Assembly (NCBI GenBank): GCA_017163975.1
Contig: JAFFSR010000218.1
Coordinates: 682,001 to 746,000, forward strand
DNA: 64,000 nucleotides
Direction of reading: 5' to 3'
From: Anastatus disparis
Taxonomy: Eukaryota; Arthropoda; Insecta; Hymenoptera; Eupelmidae
Part shown: positions 50,170 to 60,625 of the stretch, one piece after another
How positions within the stretch are numbered: position 1 is the stretch's first letter
Layout of the letters: each line of letters begins with the position of its first letter
Notes under the pieces: generated by a model
The model's database searches: none
What the model saw: the letters and a program-made list of their open reading frames with translations, nothing else
What the model was told of the DNA's origin: nothing
Position numbers and translations under genes: made by a program

Positions 50170-53100
50170 TTATCTTTCAAATGATATAAATCTATCATAT
50201 TTCATGATTTCTCGATAATTTTTCTTTACTAAAGGTCGTCCCGAAAACTTCATTTCAACTACACTCTGATCAGTAGCTCCATATAGATGACTACTATCAA
50301 ATGATAAGCTATAAATTGGGCTAGACATCCGACGAAGATTCATAAAGTAAAGCTGAAAAATAAATCATAATATAAAAATTTATCATTTTATATTTATACA
50401 ATGTAGTAAATAAGGTTTTATTTAATCAAATTATTTTGCAGATTTTTACCTGTACATATTGTGGTTTACGTTGATCCCACAATACAGCTTTACAATTAAA
50501 CTGCGTTCCAGTAACCATTGTATAATTATAATCAGATGATATACAATAAATTGTTGCATCTGTTGGATCTGACCAATGACTAACGCATCTTCCAGTTCTG
50601 CAATAATTAAAATGAGATGTTTAATACCGTAATATACATATGGATATTTCTTAAAATGAATTAATTTTCTATATTTACCTCATATCCCATTTTCTAATAC
50701 ATGTGTCATAACCGCAAGTAAGTAATGTTTGAGGATTATCCCATACCATATCTAAAATTCCAGCACCTAGTCTCCAAGGGTAGGTTATTATGTTTGACTC
50801 ATGGAAACTAAAAAAATGTATTATTTACTTATTAGTTATGCTGTTTTACATAACTTTGAATTTATATTTAATAATAAAAATACTAACTTGTTAGTGTCAT
50901 ATATGTGAAGAGGTGGACTATTAGTTCCTGATGAACCAACTGCAACTTTTGTGCCTGTAGGATCAGTTGATAATGACCAAATTCTATCATTTATACTAAC
51001 AGTGCTTAACGGGAAATTTGATAATTGATCTTGACTGTTTGGGGGTGTCCATGATCTAACAGTTCCATCTGCAGAACCCGAAATAACTATATCGTTAGTT
51101 TCATCAATAGCGTTAATATCTCTGGAATGTGCTCTTTCAATACTGCAGTAAAAGTGGCTTTCCACATCATACCGATCATACAATGAATTTTTAATATTTA
51201 AATTAACGTACTCTGGCTTCCACCAGAAAAGAATGCTACCATCTCTATTAAATTATAATATTTCATTGAATCATAAGTTTTATTTTATATTTTTCATTTT
51301 GAAAAATTTTATAAAGATAATTGATGTTTACCTATGTCCACTAACAATGTAGTCATCACGTATCACAAATTTGCATATATCACTACGAGCTTCTTCATGA
51401 AAAATTTGATTGCGTGAATTAAATGGATTATTTCTGTAATAACCACGTAACTGATTTCCACCACTCCACCATAACATGTCATTTGTTAATTGAATCCATG
51501 GCATCAATTTGATTCTTTGTGAAAACAGAATATTTTTTTGATAATGACCAAATTCCCAGTTGTGCGTTACTTGCCATTTTAGTCGGGGACTCAAAAGTGG
51601 ATTACACCTATTAAAAATAGTATTAAATTAATAATTGAAAGAAAATAATATGAATCAGTTAATTTTTTAATGTATATTTTAAAATAAACATTATGTAAAA
51701 CTATGAAATGGATAATTTAAAAATATATATCAGATTAAATATTTTAAGTTTTATTTCATTCAGTCAATACAAATAATTTATGTCATTAAAATTTAATTTT
51801 TAAAATATTGTAGACAATTTGAAAATAACAAAATTAATGAACCAAATATATCATGTGAAGTTTCATAATAATGACAATTCAATTAAGATTTCTCCTTCAA
51901 AAAGATGAAAATACATTTATTTATTTTTGAAAAAGAAAAAGTTAATAATTTTAAAAAATCGTTGAGTTCATTATTTATTATTTTATATAACTTATTACCA
52001 ATATGATTTTTACTTTTGTTTGTTGTTCAAGTTTAATTACAATACTAACGCCACGATACTCATTCATCATTAGAATAGAAATAAAAAAATATTAGGTGAT
52101 ATATTAATAACCATAAATAGGATTAAACAATTAAAATTTCCAACATTCAATAAATATATTCTAGTAATAATAAAATTTTAAAATCAAGTTTAAAATTTTT
52201 TTCAAAATTTAATTTTAAACACGATTTAAAATAATCTCCAACTTTGTTTATCGCGGAACTGCGTAAATATAGAATAGTTAAAGGTGACGATAACCTTGAG
52301 AAAAAGCGATAAATTTTTCCTAGTATTCATTTTTTAAACTGTCATAATTAATATTAAATTAATTTTCATTTAATCTTTAACTTAAAAAAAAATCTAATTG
52401 TTACAACAGATGATTTAAACAAAACAGCTGTTAACCATAATAAGAAACAAAGTGACATAACCTTTCTTACACGGAACGTTACTTTCATAATATTGATCTA
52501 TATCTATATATATATCTATGCATGCATTGATTAATATAAGTCGTCTGCACTGCCAAAAACGGAGTATCATCTCCTTTCTTTACATATTCCGTATATATTC
52601 TTATTTTATATTACAAAGAGAAAAGTATGTAGAAAGATTAGCATTTATTTCACAATAATAATCGTTCAATGTCAATAACAAGACATTATTATAACCTTTA
52701 AGTTCATGCTCCGAAAAATATAGAGTTTGAGAAATATTATGATCGTTAATAATTAAATGCGTATTCAAATAAACCGTTATTTTCCTTTGTATAATAGAAA
52801 GTAAACATGAAAACAATCGATTGAATTAGACAATTTTAATAAAAATACGATGTGTGTTATCCTTACGAAAACTTGTCATAAAAATAATCTTTAAATGTAA
52901 CGATAATTATGGAGAACGTATTTTTTAACGTTCCATACGCTACCACAATTCGCCAGCAAATAAAACATTATTGAAAAACTTATTAATAACAACCAAAACG
53001 CAAAAACCTCTTTTAAAACGGTTCAAAACATTTTCAGGATTGATTAACAACTGTTAAATCAAATAATCGTAAAAAAAGCAAAGATAAAATATTAAATAAT

Positions 53101-53333
53101 ATTAACCTTAATGCAAACCGATTGGAAACTTGATTGGTGACGAGAGTTTTATCCTGTCTCCTCGACCACAATAAATCAGCACTGGCGATGGCGTAGAATT
53201 TTTTGCAGACCTCGCGCAATCTAACCAGATCGAATGCATGACAGTAATCAAAAATTTGAAATAACAATTCGTTTGGCAAATCGTCGAGTCGGAATGCTCT
53301 TCCTTCTTCTAACACTACTTGATCACTCTTCAT
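50170..53333 (-). CDS. FBXW4: F-box/WD-repeat protein 4 (FBXW4-like)
   Basis: Six minus-strand exons: 53107-53333, 51332-51607, 50888-51244, 50679-50807, 50450-50597, 50170-50352. All are GT-AG, in phase, total 1320 nt (439 aa). An N-terminal F-box (about residues 16-60: LPNELLFQIFDYC, LREVCKKFYAIASADLLW) would bind Skp1. It is followed by the FBXW4-specific segment VTHNWEFG...MPWIQL and then WD40 repeats including GSADGTVRSW, CGYDTCIRKWDMR and KAVLWDQRKP. By family it is the substrate-recognition part of an SCF ubiquitin ligase; substrates are unknown. FBXW4 was chosen over other FBXW members because of the GAGILDMVWDNPQTLLTCGY block and overall exon order. Start is the first ATG before the F-box. 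Intron 1 is 1.5 kb. Confidence 0.9.
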
Positions 53334-54221
53334 TTTTTCGATTTTTTTTTTTATTTACAATTCATCACTTAATTATTCGTATAAAATTTATACTTTTCTT
53401 TAACTTTCACCTCCTCGATACTATTAATTTTGACAAATTCATTGTTTATTCGTAAGAAAAATTTTTATTGCTATTCACGCGTCCATTATAAATAAATATT
53501 ATAAAATACACTTCTACATTGCACTCACGAATCACAAATTAGTGTCGTCGTACGACCAACGAATATAACGTCTAAATTCGTTGGTATAGAACTACCAGCT
53601 CTTGACGCAGGGGAGAGGGAGATTTAATTCTATATCCGTGGCGGCTCGCGAGCAAGCAAAAAGTGAGCTGAATTTTCTGTTGATATTTAACATGTTCGCT
53701 GGATAGAACAATCGTTCCCTATACGCGCGCCGATTCAATAACTAAAGTTAGATAGTTTCTTGCTTTCAACTGGTAAAACACACATTTTCGGCGTGTAGGC
53801 GCCTGATACTAAAATTGTCAAAGGATAACATGTTTTATTTAATATCTAAATGTTTAATAAAAATATTTAAATTCTTTATTTTAATAAAGTTTTTTACCAA
53901 CTGTGTTACAAGCTCATGTTTAGTTAAGCCAGACGCTTCGCGAGGCGCTGAAATCCAGTTAGAATACGACTCTTCCATTCAGCGAACATGACGAATTTCG
54001 GCACGAAATTTGATTTGCTTTCGATAAACGGTGTTAGTCTCTTTTTTTTATTCCTTTCTCGTTTGACAATAGGGAGAAAAAAAAGAAAATCAATCTTCCC
54101 CTCTCGCTTTTACGAGAGCGGGAAGACAGGTGAATGAGATGATTATTTAATACTGACTGGATTCAGCTTATAATTGATCAGAAATTACGTCTTCTTTTTA
54201 AAAGAAGCATGAAGTTAGCTA
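53334..54221. other. FBXW4 upstream region
   Basis: Between the FBXW4 ATG and the retrotransposon. Less AT-rich than average, especially 53530-54000. No ORF or repeat identified; presumably holds the FBXW4 promoter. The retrotransposon sits within 900 bp of the FBXW4 start. Confidence 0.5.
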
Positions 54222-54225
54222 TGAT

Positions 54226-54728
54226 TTTAAAGGTTAATGCAGAAGGTTGCGTGGTTAGATTGCGTGTTCTAAGATAATTGCTTAAACAAGTGAATTTGGT
54301 CGAATGGAATTTAACACACGCGTTTTGTTAGCTAGGCACTCTAACGCGTGGCCTCGTGTAAAGTGCAGATTAAGGTTAACACAATGAAATAACACTGTAA
54401 ATATTACGATTCACAAAAGTGAAAAGCGTTGAGCTTTATTTAACTTAAATGTTCACAAATGATTCGCCACTAGTGTGGGCGTAATCAATGGATTGGAATT
54501 TCACTTATGTTAGATAGAATTGAAGTCACAAAATGGCTGTTCGCACGGTGTTCCGTGATCGATGTTGATAGCTTGAGCGCTCGACCAAGAAGAAGGAAGG
54601 AGCGTTCAAGCTCTTGTTACTCGAAGAAGGTGCGGGGCGCTAGCGTCTGTTTCCTTCGATGGTGAGGCTCTGCGCGCGTCGGCGCTGTTGCTGGTTCTGA
54701 TGATGGCGCGCTGAACAGAGGCGCCACA
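54226..54728 (-). repeat. 3' LTR
   Basis: On the minus strand begins TGTGGCGCCTCTGTTCAGCG and matches 59136-59638 with an offset of 4910. The end of pol (stop at 54617) lies inside it by about 112 bp. No separate polypurine tract was assigned with confidence; the AGGGGAGGAG run at 54736-54745 just inside the LTR is a good candidate. Confidence 0.88.
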
Positions 54729-57697
54729 ACCACTCCTCCCCTAGAAGGCACCTGATCAGAAGGTGTCTCAGAAGAAGATGGTGTTGGATCCTGTATGTTG
54801 AAAGTTACTCTTCGTTGTTGTGTTTTTGTAGTCTGCTGTGCCATTGAAGGCTCATCTACTGCGATGAATGCAGGATAGAGATGGTCCGTGGAGACTGTTT
54901 TTGGAGTGCCATCTACGTCGATGATGTAATTCTTCTCATTAACTCTCCTAATGACCTTATGAGGTCCTGTACGTGGGGGAGTTAATGGAGGTTTGACTGC
55001 TGTTACGAGCTTGAAAACATGAGAGCATTTTTTAAGCTCTGGATGTACAAATTGCCTTGGTACTGTATGATGTGAAGTGGGTGTAGGCTTGAGTGAGGCA
55101 AAATGCAAACGTAGCTTATCCAAAAATGATGTGGAGTCTATGGGTGAGTCCTGAGTTACAAAAAATTCTCCTGGCACTCTTAAAGTTGTGCCAAAAAGAA
55201 GCTCTGAAGGAGAAGCTTTAATGTCTTCCTTGTAGGCCGTTCTGAGACCCAGTAACACTACTGGTAGTCTTTCTGTCCATGGGATTTGAGGGCTGCACAT
55301 GAGGGCAGCTTTGAGAGTACGATGCCATCGCTCAATTAAACCATTGGCTTGCGGATGGTACGGTGTGGTGTGTATTTTCTTAGATCCCATTGCTTTGGCA
55401 AGAGCAGTGAAGAGGTTTGACTCGAATTGAGTACCTTGATCTGTGGTAATGGTAAGTGGCGTTCCAAAAAATGCAATCCAACCAGAGAAGAAAGCAGCGG
55501 CTACCGTCTCAGCTAACATGTCCTTGAGAGGGATAGCCTGTGGCCATCTGGTGAATCTGTCAATGATTGTGAGGCAATACCTGTATTCTCCAATCAGTGG
55601 CATTGTGACGAGATCGAGGTGCACGTGATTGAATCTTGCTTCTGGCACAGGGATGTGGTGAGGTTCTGTCCTTGTGTGCCGATGAATCTTGGCGCGTTGA
55701 CATGGGATGCATTCTCTAGACCATGTGAGAGCATCTTTCCTTATTCCTGGCCAGATGAATTTTTCTTTCAGCAGTTTTGATGTGATGCGGCCGCTTGGAT
55801 GGGCTGAACCATGTACGACATCAAAAGCCGTTTTTCTCAGTGAAGGTGGAAGGTAAGGACGAACCGTTCCTGACGAGATGTCACAATGAATGCGAACGTT
55901 GTCTATGTTAAGAGGTTGAAGCTGGAGAGAGGAAGCTGAGCCAGATGTTGGTGCAATTCCTTCTTGTTGTTGAGCTTCGCTTATGGTTACGGCATCCAGC
56001 TTGGTAGGCATGTTGATTGAAAATACTCTAGATAGAGCATCTGCTACGACGTTGTCATCGCCAGCTATGTGAACAAATGTGGTGCTGAATTGACTTATGA
56101 AGTCCAGCTGGTGTAGTTGCCGTGGAGAAGCTTTCTCTGGACGTTGCTGAAAAGCTTTAACGAGTGGTTTATGATCCGTTCTGATAATAAATTCACGCCC
56201 TTCGAGTATGTGAGCGAAGAATTTCAGTGATGCGAAGGCGGCTAGTAGTTCTCGGTCGTACGGACTGTAATTTTTTTCTGCCGCAGAGAGCTTGCGAGAG
56301 AAGAAGCCTAAAGGTTTGCATACTCCGTCGACTAATTGTTCTAAAGAACCTCCAATTGCAGTCGAGGAAGCATCTGCTGTGAGGATGATCTTGGAGTTGT
56401 GGTCTAGAAAGCTAGACGTTGTAGCGTTGATAAGAGCTTTTTTAGTGTCTTCAAAAGCTGTTATGAGATGTGGTTCCCATGTGATTTTCGTCTTGTCTCG
56501 CTTTTTTGATCCTTTGATGAGACTGTTAAGAACAGCTTGTGTGTGAGCTGCATGAGGGATCAGCGTTCTGTAATAGTTCATGATTCCTAAGAAGCGTCTG
56601 AGATCCCATATTGTTTCCGGACGCGGATAGTTAGCAATGGCTTCTACCTTTTCAGGAGGTGCAGAAAAGCCGGTTGCGTTTACCTTGAATCCTAAAAAGA
56701 TTACTTCTGATTTTGCAAAGTTGCATTTATCCCAGTTTATCTTGAGTTTGTTGAGTAAAAGTACGTCAAAGACAGTACGTAGATTCTCTATGTGCTGCTC
56801 TAGTGAAGGTGAGGCGATTAATAGATCGTCCAGGTAAATGGTTACGAAGCTCAGATGACCTAAGATGCTGTGCATGAAACGTTGGAAGGTCTGAGTTGCG
56901 TTGCGTAAACCTAGTGGCATTCCTAAGAATTCGAAGAGCCCAAAAGGAGTCGTAATAGCTGTCTTGGGGACATCTTCTTCAGCTACAGGAATTTGAAAGA
57001 AAGCTCTTGATAGGTCGAGCGTAGAGAAATAGCTTTTACCACTGAGCTGGAGCAGCTGATCGATGATGCGTGGGAGAGGGTACCTGTCTGGTACCGTTTG
57101 AGCATTGAGAGCTCTGTAGTCGCCTGTGGGGCGAAATTTGCCTGATTTGGTTTTTACCATGTGCAGCGGACTGGCGTACTGGCTATTAGAAGGCCTAATG
57201 ATGCCATTAAGCTGTAGTGACTGGTATTCTTCCTTGGCTGCTGCTAGCTTTTCACCTATGAGTTGTCGAGGTCTAGCAAAGACAGGTGGACCAGTTGTTA
57301 CTATGTGGTGTTGAACTGAAGCAGAGGGACCTGAGATTCCCTTTTGATCCTTGAGAAAGCGTTTCATGTACTCTGTGACCAAGTCTTGTACACTCTTGTC
57401 GCCGAATATATGTGAAGGCGGAGAGAGCATTGAGATGGAGTGAGTCTGCGTGCTTAGCAATTCGCAACAGACTGAGCATGACGTCATTTCATCGATGAGG
57501 CGAGCACGTTTGAGGTCTGGTAGTAGGCTGAAGTGAGCTAGAAAATCTGCGCCTAAAATTGGAGCATTTATGTCAGCTAAAAAGAAAGACCAAGTGAAAA
57601 CTCTACGTAAACCGATGTTGAGATGCATGGTTTTTCGACCGTATGTGAGGATGGGTGAGCCATTGGCTGCAGCTAAAAATGATTGCTGAGGTTCCTC
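54617..57697 (-). CDS. Retrotransposon pol: protease C-terminus, RT, RNase H, integrase
   Basis: Open from the frame overlap near 57697; the first ATG in frame is 57628 (1003 aa from there), but translation is expected to enter by frameshift. Using that ATG numbering: protease second half (ILGADFL) at 24-30, reverse transcriptase with YLDD at 265-268, RNase H with Asp419 (TADAS), Glu460 and Asp485 (TDHKPL), integrase zinc finger His606, His610, Cys640, Cys643, and catalytic triad Asp672, Asp730, Glu766 (D,D35E). A GPHKV motif near 900 marks the GPY/F region. The reading frame has no internal stop. It ends within the LTR, so the last 37 or so codons are LTR-encoded. Confidence 0.92.
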   Translation of the reverse strand, partial: EEPQQSFLAAANGSPILTYGRKTMHLNIGLRRVFTWSFFLADINAPILGADFLAHFSLLPDLKRARLIDEMTSCSVCCELLSTQTHSISMLSPPSHIFGDKSVQDLVTEYMKRFLKDQKGISGPSASVQHHIVTTGPPVFARPRQLIGEKLAAAKEEYQSLQLNGIIRPSNSQYASPLHMVKTKSGKFRPTGDYRALNAQTVPDRYPLPRIIDQLLQLSGKSYFSTLDLSRAFFQIPVAEEDVPKTAITTPFGLFEFLGMPLGLRNATQTFQRFMHSILGHLSFVTIYLDDLLIASPSLEQHIENLRTVFDVLLLNKLKINWDKCNFAKSEVIFLGFKVNATGFSAPPEKVEAIANYPRPETIWDLRRFLGIMNYYRTLIPHAAHTQAVLNSLIKGSKKRDKTKITWEPHLITAFEDTKKALINATTSSFLDHNSKIILTADASSTAIGGSLEQLVDGVCKPLGFFSRKLSAAEKNYSPYDRELLAAFASLKFFAHILEGREFIIRTDHKPLVKAFQQRPEKASPRQLHQLDFISQFSTTFVHIAGDDNVVADALSRVFSINMPTKLDAVTISEAQQQEGIAPTSGSASSLQLQPLNIDNVRIHCDISSGTVRPYLPPSLRKTAFDVVHGSAHPSGRITSKLLKEKFIWPGIRKDALTWSRECIPCQRAKIHRHTRTEPHHIPVPEARFNHVHLDLVTMPLIGEYRYCLTIIDRFTRWPQAIPLKDMLAETVAAAFFSGWIAFFGTPLTITTDQGTQFESNLFTALAKAMGSKKIHTTPYHPQANGLIERWHRTLKAALMCSPQIPWTERLPVVLLGLRTAYKEDIKASPSELLFGTTLRVPGEFFVTQDSPIDSTSFLDKLRLHFASLKPTPTSHHTVPRQFVHPELKKCSHVFKLVTAVKPPLTPPRTGPHKVIRRVNEKNYIIDVDGTPKTVSTDHLYPAFIAVDEPSMAQQTTKTQQRRVTFNIQDPTPSSSETPSDQVPSRGGVVVAPLFSAPSSEPATAPTRAEPHHRRKQTLAPRTFFE

Positions 57698-57932
57698 TTT
57701 GGGGTTTTACCATTGACCGGCAGTAGAGATACGATTGAACCGCTGTCGACCAGAAAGCGTGTGCCTGAGTTGTAGTCTGTGACGTGTAGCCGATTTTCTG
57801 ACCATGTGTGTTTTGGAGAAGCCGAGGCGAGATTGGAGCTGCTGCCTGATGGGTTGCTCGACAGCAGCGGTGTTAGTTTCCCTGGATGCTTGGCTTCGCT
57901 GAGTTGAAGGCGCACGGAGGCAAGCAGGTTCT
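57673..57932 (-). CDS. Retrotransposon protease frame (N-terminal half)
   Basis: A frame of its own between gag and pol, opened after a TAG near 57933 and closed by TAG at 57673. It holds the aspartic protease active site VDSGSIVSLLP, while the later ILGAD motif is in the pol frame. It is -1 relative to gag and pol is -1 relative to it. No usable ATG, so it must be reached by frameshifting from gag, unless a point lesion created the split. Confidence 0.8.
57697..57703 (-). promoter_or_regulatory. Candidate -1 slippery heptamer CCCAAAG (protease to pol)
   Basis: In phase as C CCA AAG within the short overlap (about 35 nt) between a TAA upstream in the pol frame and the protease-frame stop at 57673. 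It fits X XXY YYZ. Because it lies in the middle of the protease domain, a simple one-base lesion is an alternative. Confidence 0.45.
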
Positions 57933-58703
57933 AGCGGCATTGCCAAATTTGAAATGGTAATGGCAAATGCCATTAAAGTGAGGCCTGTTCCTTGAGTTGG
58001 ACCTGTCTCTGGACTGCTGCCTGGTGTCAGATCTAGATGCTCTGAAAGAGTGAGAGGTATTAGCGTTTGTCAATAATTGACTCATTTGGTTTGAAGTTTC
58101 TCTAGTGACAGAAATTAGTTGATTTAAGAGCAGTTTTATCTCTGCTAAATCTGATGCTCTATTTTGTACAGCGAGCACTGCGTCGTGACTAACAGAGTGA
58201 ACATGAGGCACGAATGGGCTTTCTGCAAGTTCATCTGCTATGCGTAATAATTTTTCTGTTTCTTCTGTTTTGAAGATTTTTAGTAGTCCTTGGATTTGTG
58301 CGGGCATTAAGTCAATCCATTTGACGCGGAGTAATTCTTGCGATGCATTGTCTCCTGCATATTCTTTTATTTGCCGATAGAGTTGCGATGGTTTTTTATC
58401 TCCTAATTGAAGTTGATTAAGCATTTTTGTTAGCTTTTTGTCTGGAGAATCAGCAAAACGCTCAATGATGCGAGTTTTGAGAGCTTTATAAGCATCTGCT
58501 TCTGGAGGCGTTTCGAGAATGTCTGCAATTTCTGGCAGAACAGTTGGGTCGAGCGCTGTAATTGTTAAGTGAAATTTAGACGTATCTGACGTAACTCGGT
58601 GAACTTGAAATGCCGATTCGATCTGGTTAAACCACAATTGAGGACGTTCGCGCCAGAAAGGAGGCAATTTGACTTGTGACATGGCGTTTACTGTGTCTGG
58701 CAT
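57873..58703 (-). CDS. Retrotransposon gag
   Basis: 276 aa. N-terminal capsid-like part (PPFWRERPQLWFNQIESAF, typical of insect Gypsy-group gag), a basic Arg/Ser-rich stretch near 230-245, and a zinc-binding motif CHYHFKFGNAARTCLPPC (C-x2-H-x9-C-x3-C) at about 249-266. It stops ten residues after that, right behind a slippery heptamer. Confidence 0.9.
   Translation of the reverse strand: MPDTVNAMSQVKLPPFWRERPQLWFNQIESAFQVHRVTSDTSKFHLTITALDPTVLPEIADILETPPEADAYKALKTRIIERFADSPDKKLTKMLNQLQLGDKKPSQLYRQIKEYAGDNASQELLRVKWIDLMPAQIQGLLKIFKTEETEKLLRIADELAESPFVPHVHSVSHDAVLAVQNRASDLAEIKLLLNQLISVTRETSNQMSQLLTNANTSHSFRASRSDTRQQSRDRSNSRNRPHFNGICHYHFKFGNAARTCLPPCAFNSAKPSIQGN
57876..57882 (-). promoter_or_regulatory. 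-1 slippery heptamer GGGAAAC at the gag stop
   Basis: Read in gag phase as G GGA AAC directly followed by the gag TAA. GGGAAAC is a canonical X XXY YYZ site. A -1 slip enters the protease frame, which is open from before this point. A downstream structure was not modelled. Confidence 0.75.
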
Positions 58704-58731
58704 GTTGCTTAGTGAGTTAAGCTGTTCGTTT

Positions 58732-58971
58732 TCACCTGTCAGTAGCGACGAGGTGAGAGCTTTGTGTGCTATTTATGGAAACGTTGTCGTTGTCGAAGAG
58801 ATTTGGTGACGCTTTGATAGTAGCGTTTAAGTCTGATGTGTCATCTAATTCAGTTAAATTCGCCGATGTGCCTGACCGTTTTTCGCTTGACGCTCTTAAT
58901 GGCGTAGAAGTAATCGGGCCATGTGGCGGGAGAGACTCTGCCATTTTGTGCACACCATGCTTGCGATTCAC
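58732..58971 (-). CDS. Small ORF upstream of gag
   Basis: 79 codons, Ser/Thr/Asn-rich, ending 28 nt before the gag ATG and in another frame (+1 relative). It could be a leader ORF or the N-terminus of an originally longer gag cut off by a frameshift. No domain recognised. Confidence 0.35.
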   Translation of the reverse strand: MNRKHGVHKMAESLPPHGPITSTPLRASSEKRSGTSANLTELDDTSDLNATIKASPNLFDNDNVSINSTQSSHLVATDR

Positions 58972-59116
58972 TGCGCGCTTTTTTTGTTAAAATGTTTTTT
59001 TTTTGTTTCTTACGAATATGCGTACACGATTGTTTTTTTTTTTTATTGTTTCTTACTTTACACTTTTTCTTTGTGAGTTTTTTTGTTGTAGTCACTTCGA
59101 AGCACAAAATTCACTT

Positions 59117-59134
59117 GAACGACGGTGGTCACCA
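59117..59134 (-). promoter_or_regulatory. Primer binding site region
   Basis: Directly inside the 5' LTR on the minus strand is TGGTGACCACCGTCGTTC. A TGG start at this place is the usual tRNA 3'-end complement; the donor tRNA was not identified. Confidence 0.55.
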
Positions 59135-59135
59135 T

Positions 59136-59638
59136 TTTAAAGGGTAATGCAGAAGGTTGCGTTGTTAGATTGCGTGTTCTAAGATAATTGCTTAAACAAG
59201 TGAATTTGGTCGAATGGAATTTAACACACGCGTTTTGTTAGCTAGGCACTCTAACGCGTGGCCTCGTGTAAAGTGCAGATTAAGGTTAACACAATGAAAT
59301 AACACTGTAAATATTACGATTCACAAAAGTGAAAAGCGTTGAGCTTTATTTAACTTAAATGTTCACAAATGATTCGCCACTAGTGTGGGCGTAATCAATG
59401 GATTGGAATTTCACTTATGTTAGATAGAATTGAAGTCACAAAATGGCTGTTCGCACGGTGTTCCGTGATCGATGTTGATAGCTTGAGCGCTCGACCAAGA
59501 AGAAGGAAGGAGCGTTCAAGCTCTTGTTACTCGAAGAAGGTGCGGGGCGCTAGCGTCTGTTTCCTTCGATGGTGAGGCTCTGCGCGCGTCGGCGCTGTTG
59601 CTGGTTCTGATGATGGCGCGCTGAACAGAGGCGCCACA
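59136..59638 (-). repeat. 5' LTR
   Basis: Same length as the 3' LTR, differing at G/T positions corresponding to 54233 and 54252. It should carry the element promoter on the minus strand. Confidence 0.88.
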
Positions 59639-59645
59639 TGATTTT

Positions 59646-60625
59646 GCACTATAGGTGTCTCGAAAGTTCTGGACCGATCTGGCGGGAAAATTTAAATTTG
59701 CAAAGCTTCAATTCAATATGTAAAAAGAAGATGAATGTTGTGATTTGACAGTATTATTGATTATGAATTTGAAGGATAAATTTTATTATTTAAGATTATA
59801 TCATAATAGGATTGAGTAAAGTAATGTATTATACAATATAAAATTAAGATGAAAATAAATTTTAAAAAAAGTATAAAGTTCCAAATTAATAATAAGAGTA
59901 TTTTTAGTATTAAAAAATTAATAACGATTTTCATAATATATAACTGTTTAAAAACAAATAATTTTTTATTCATTGGCAAAAAAACTTGAGCTAAACACTT
60001 CAATCGAATCAACATTACATAATTTGCCTATGCAAAATATGTTAGTTATCTACGTAAATAAAAATAAAAGTGATAGATATAATCAACAATAATTTCATTT
60101 TTTACATACATATATTTTATAAAAAATAAAATACAAAAGTATTTAATAAAAATTGAAAATCTATTATATTATTTACTTAATACATATAAAAATCATCTTG
60201 GTAAACGATGAAAATGAAAAATTTTCTTTCACAGTGACTTGCAATACTGTAGCGTAAAACAGTAAATAAAATATATAATATAATTATAATCGAATATTAA
60301 ATTTATAAAACACACGTATTCGTGTAACATTACTTTTAAAAGTTCATTTGCACTCATTAATAGACACTCTTTCATCAGTAATACAATCATTCATGTAAAA
60401 AATTATCACTTCTGCATAGTTTTCATACTAATATCTTTGTTCGTCGTATCATCTAACGATATAATAATTTCTAATAAAATATTTGATTTTTTTTTGCAAT
60501 ACAAATAGTCGAAAGACCTCCGAACTTATTAGATTGTAAAATAAGGCACATATTTTCTTTTTGCTAAAAACAACGTATTTACATAATCTCCTCAAAAACA
60601 AATAAACTAGTAAACAAATTTAAGT
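59646..60625. other. Intergenic, AT-rich
   Basis: Between the retrotransposon and the 3' end of the MFSD6-like gene. The 59761-60015 frame is AT-driven (Leu/Ile/Phe-rich) and unsupported. The near part is probably the 3' UTR of the transporter gene. Confidence 0.5.

Larger units (their letters stand above)
54226..59638 (-). mobile_element. Complete Ty3/Gypsy-type LTR retrotransposon
   Basis: 5.4 kb element with LTRs of about 500 bp at both ends, order gag-protease-RT-RNase H-integrase (Metaviridae order), no env. TGAT flanks both ends (54222-54225 and 59639-59642; up to 7 bp, TGATTTT, is shared, so the LTR boundary is uncertain by three bases). The LTRs are the same length and I see only two or so differences between them (near 54233 and 54252), suggesting recent insertion. 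The pol frame is open throughout and its key catalytic residues are present; frames are joined by -1 shifts (separate entries). Confidence 0.92.
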
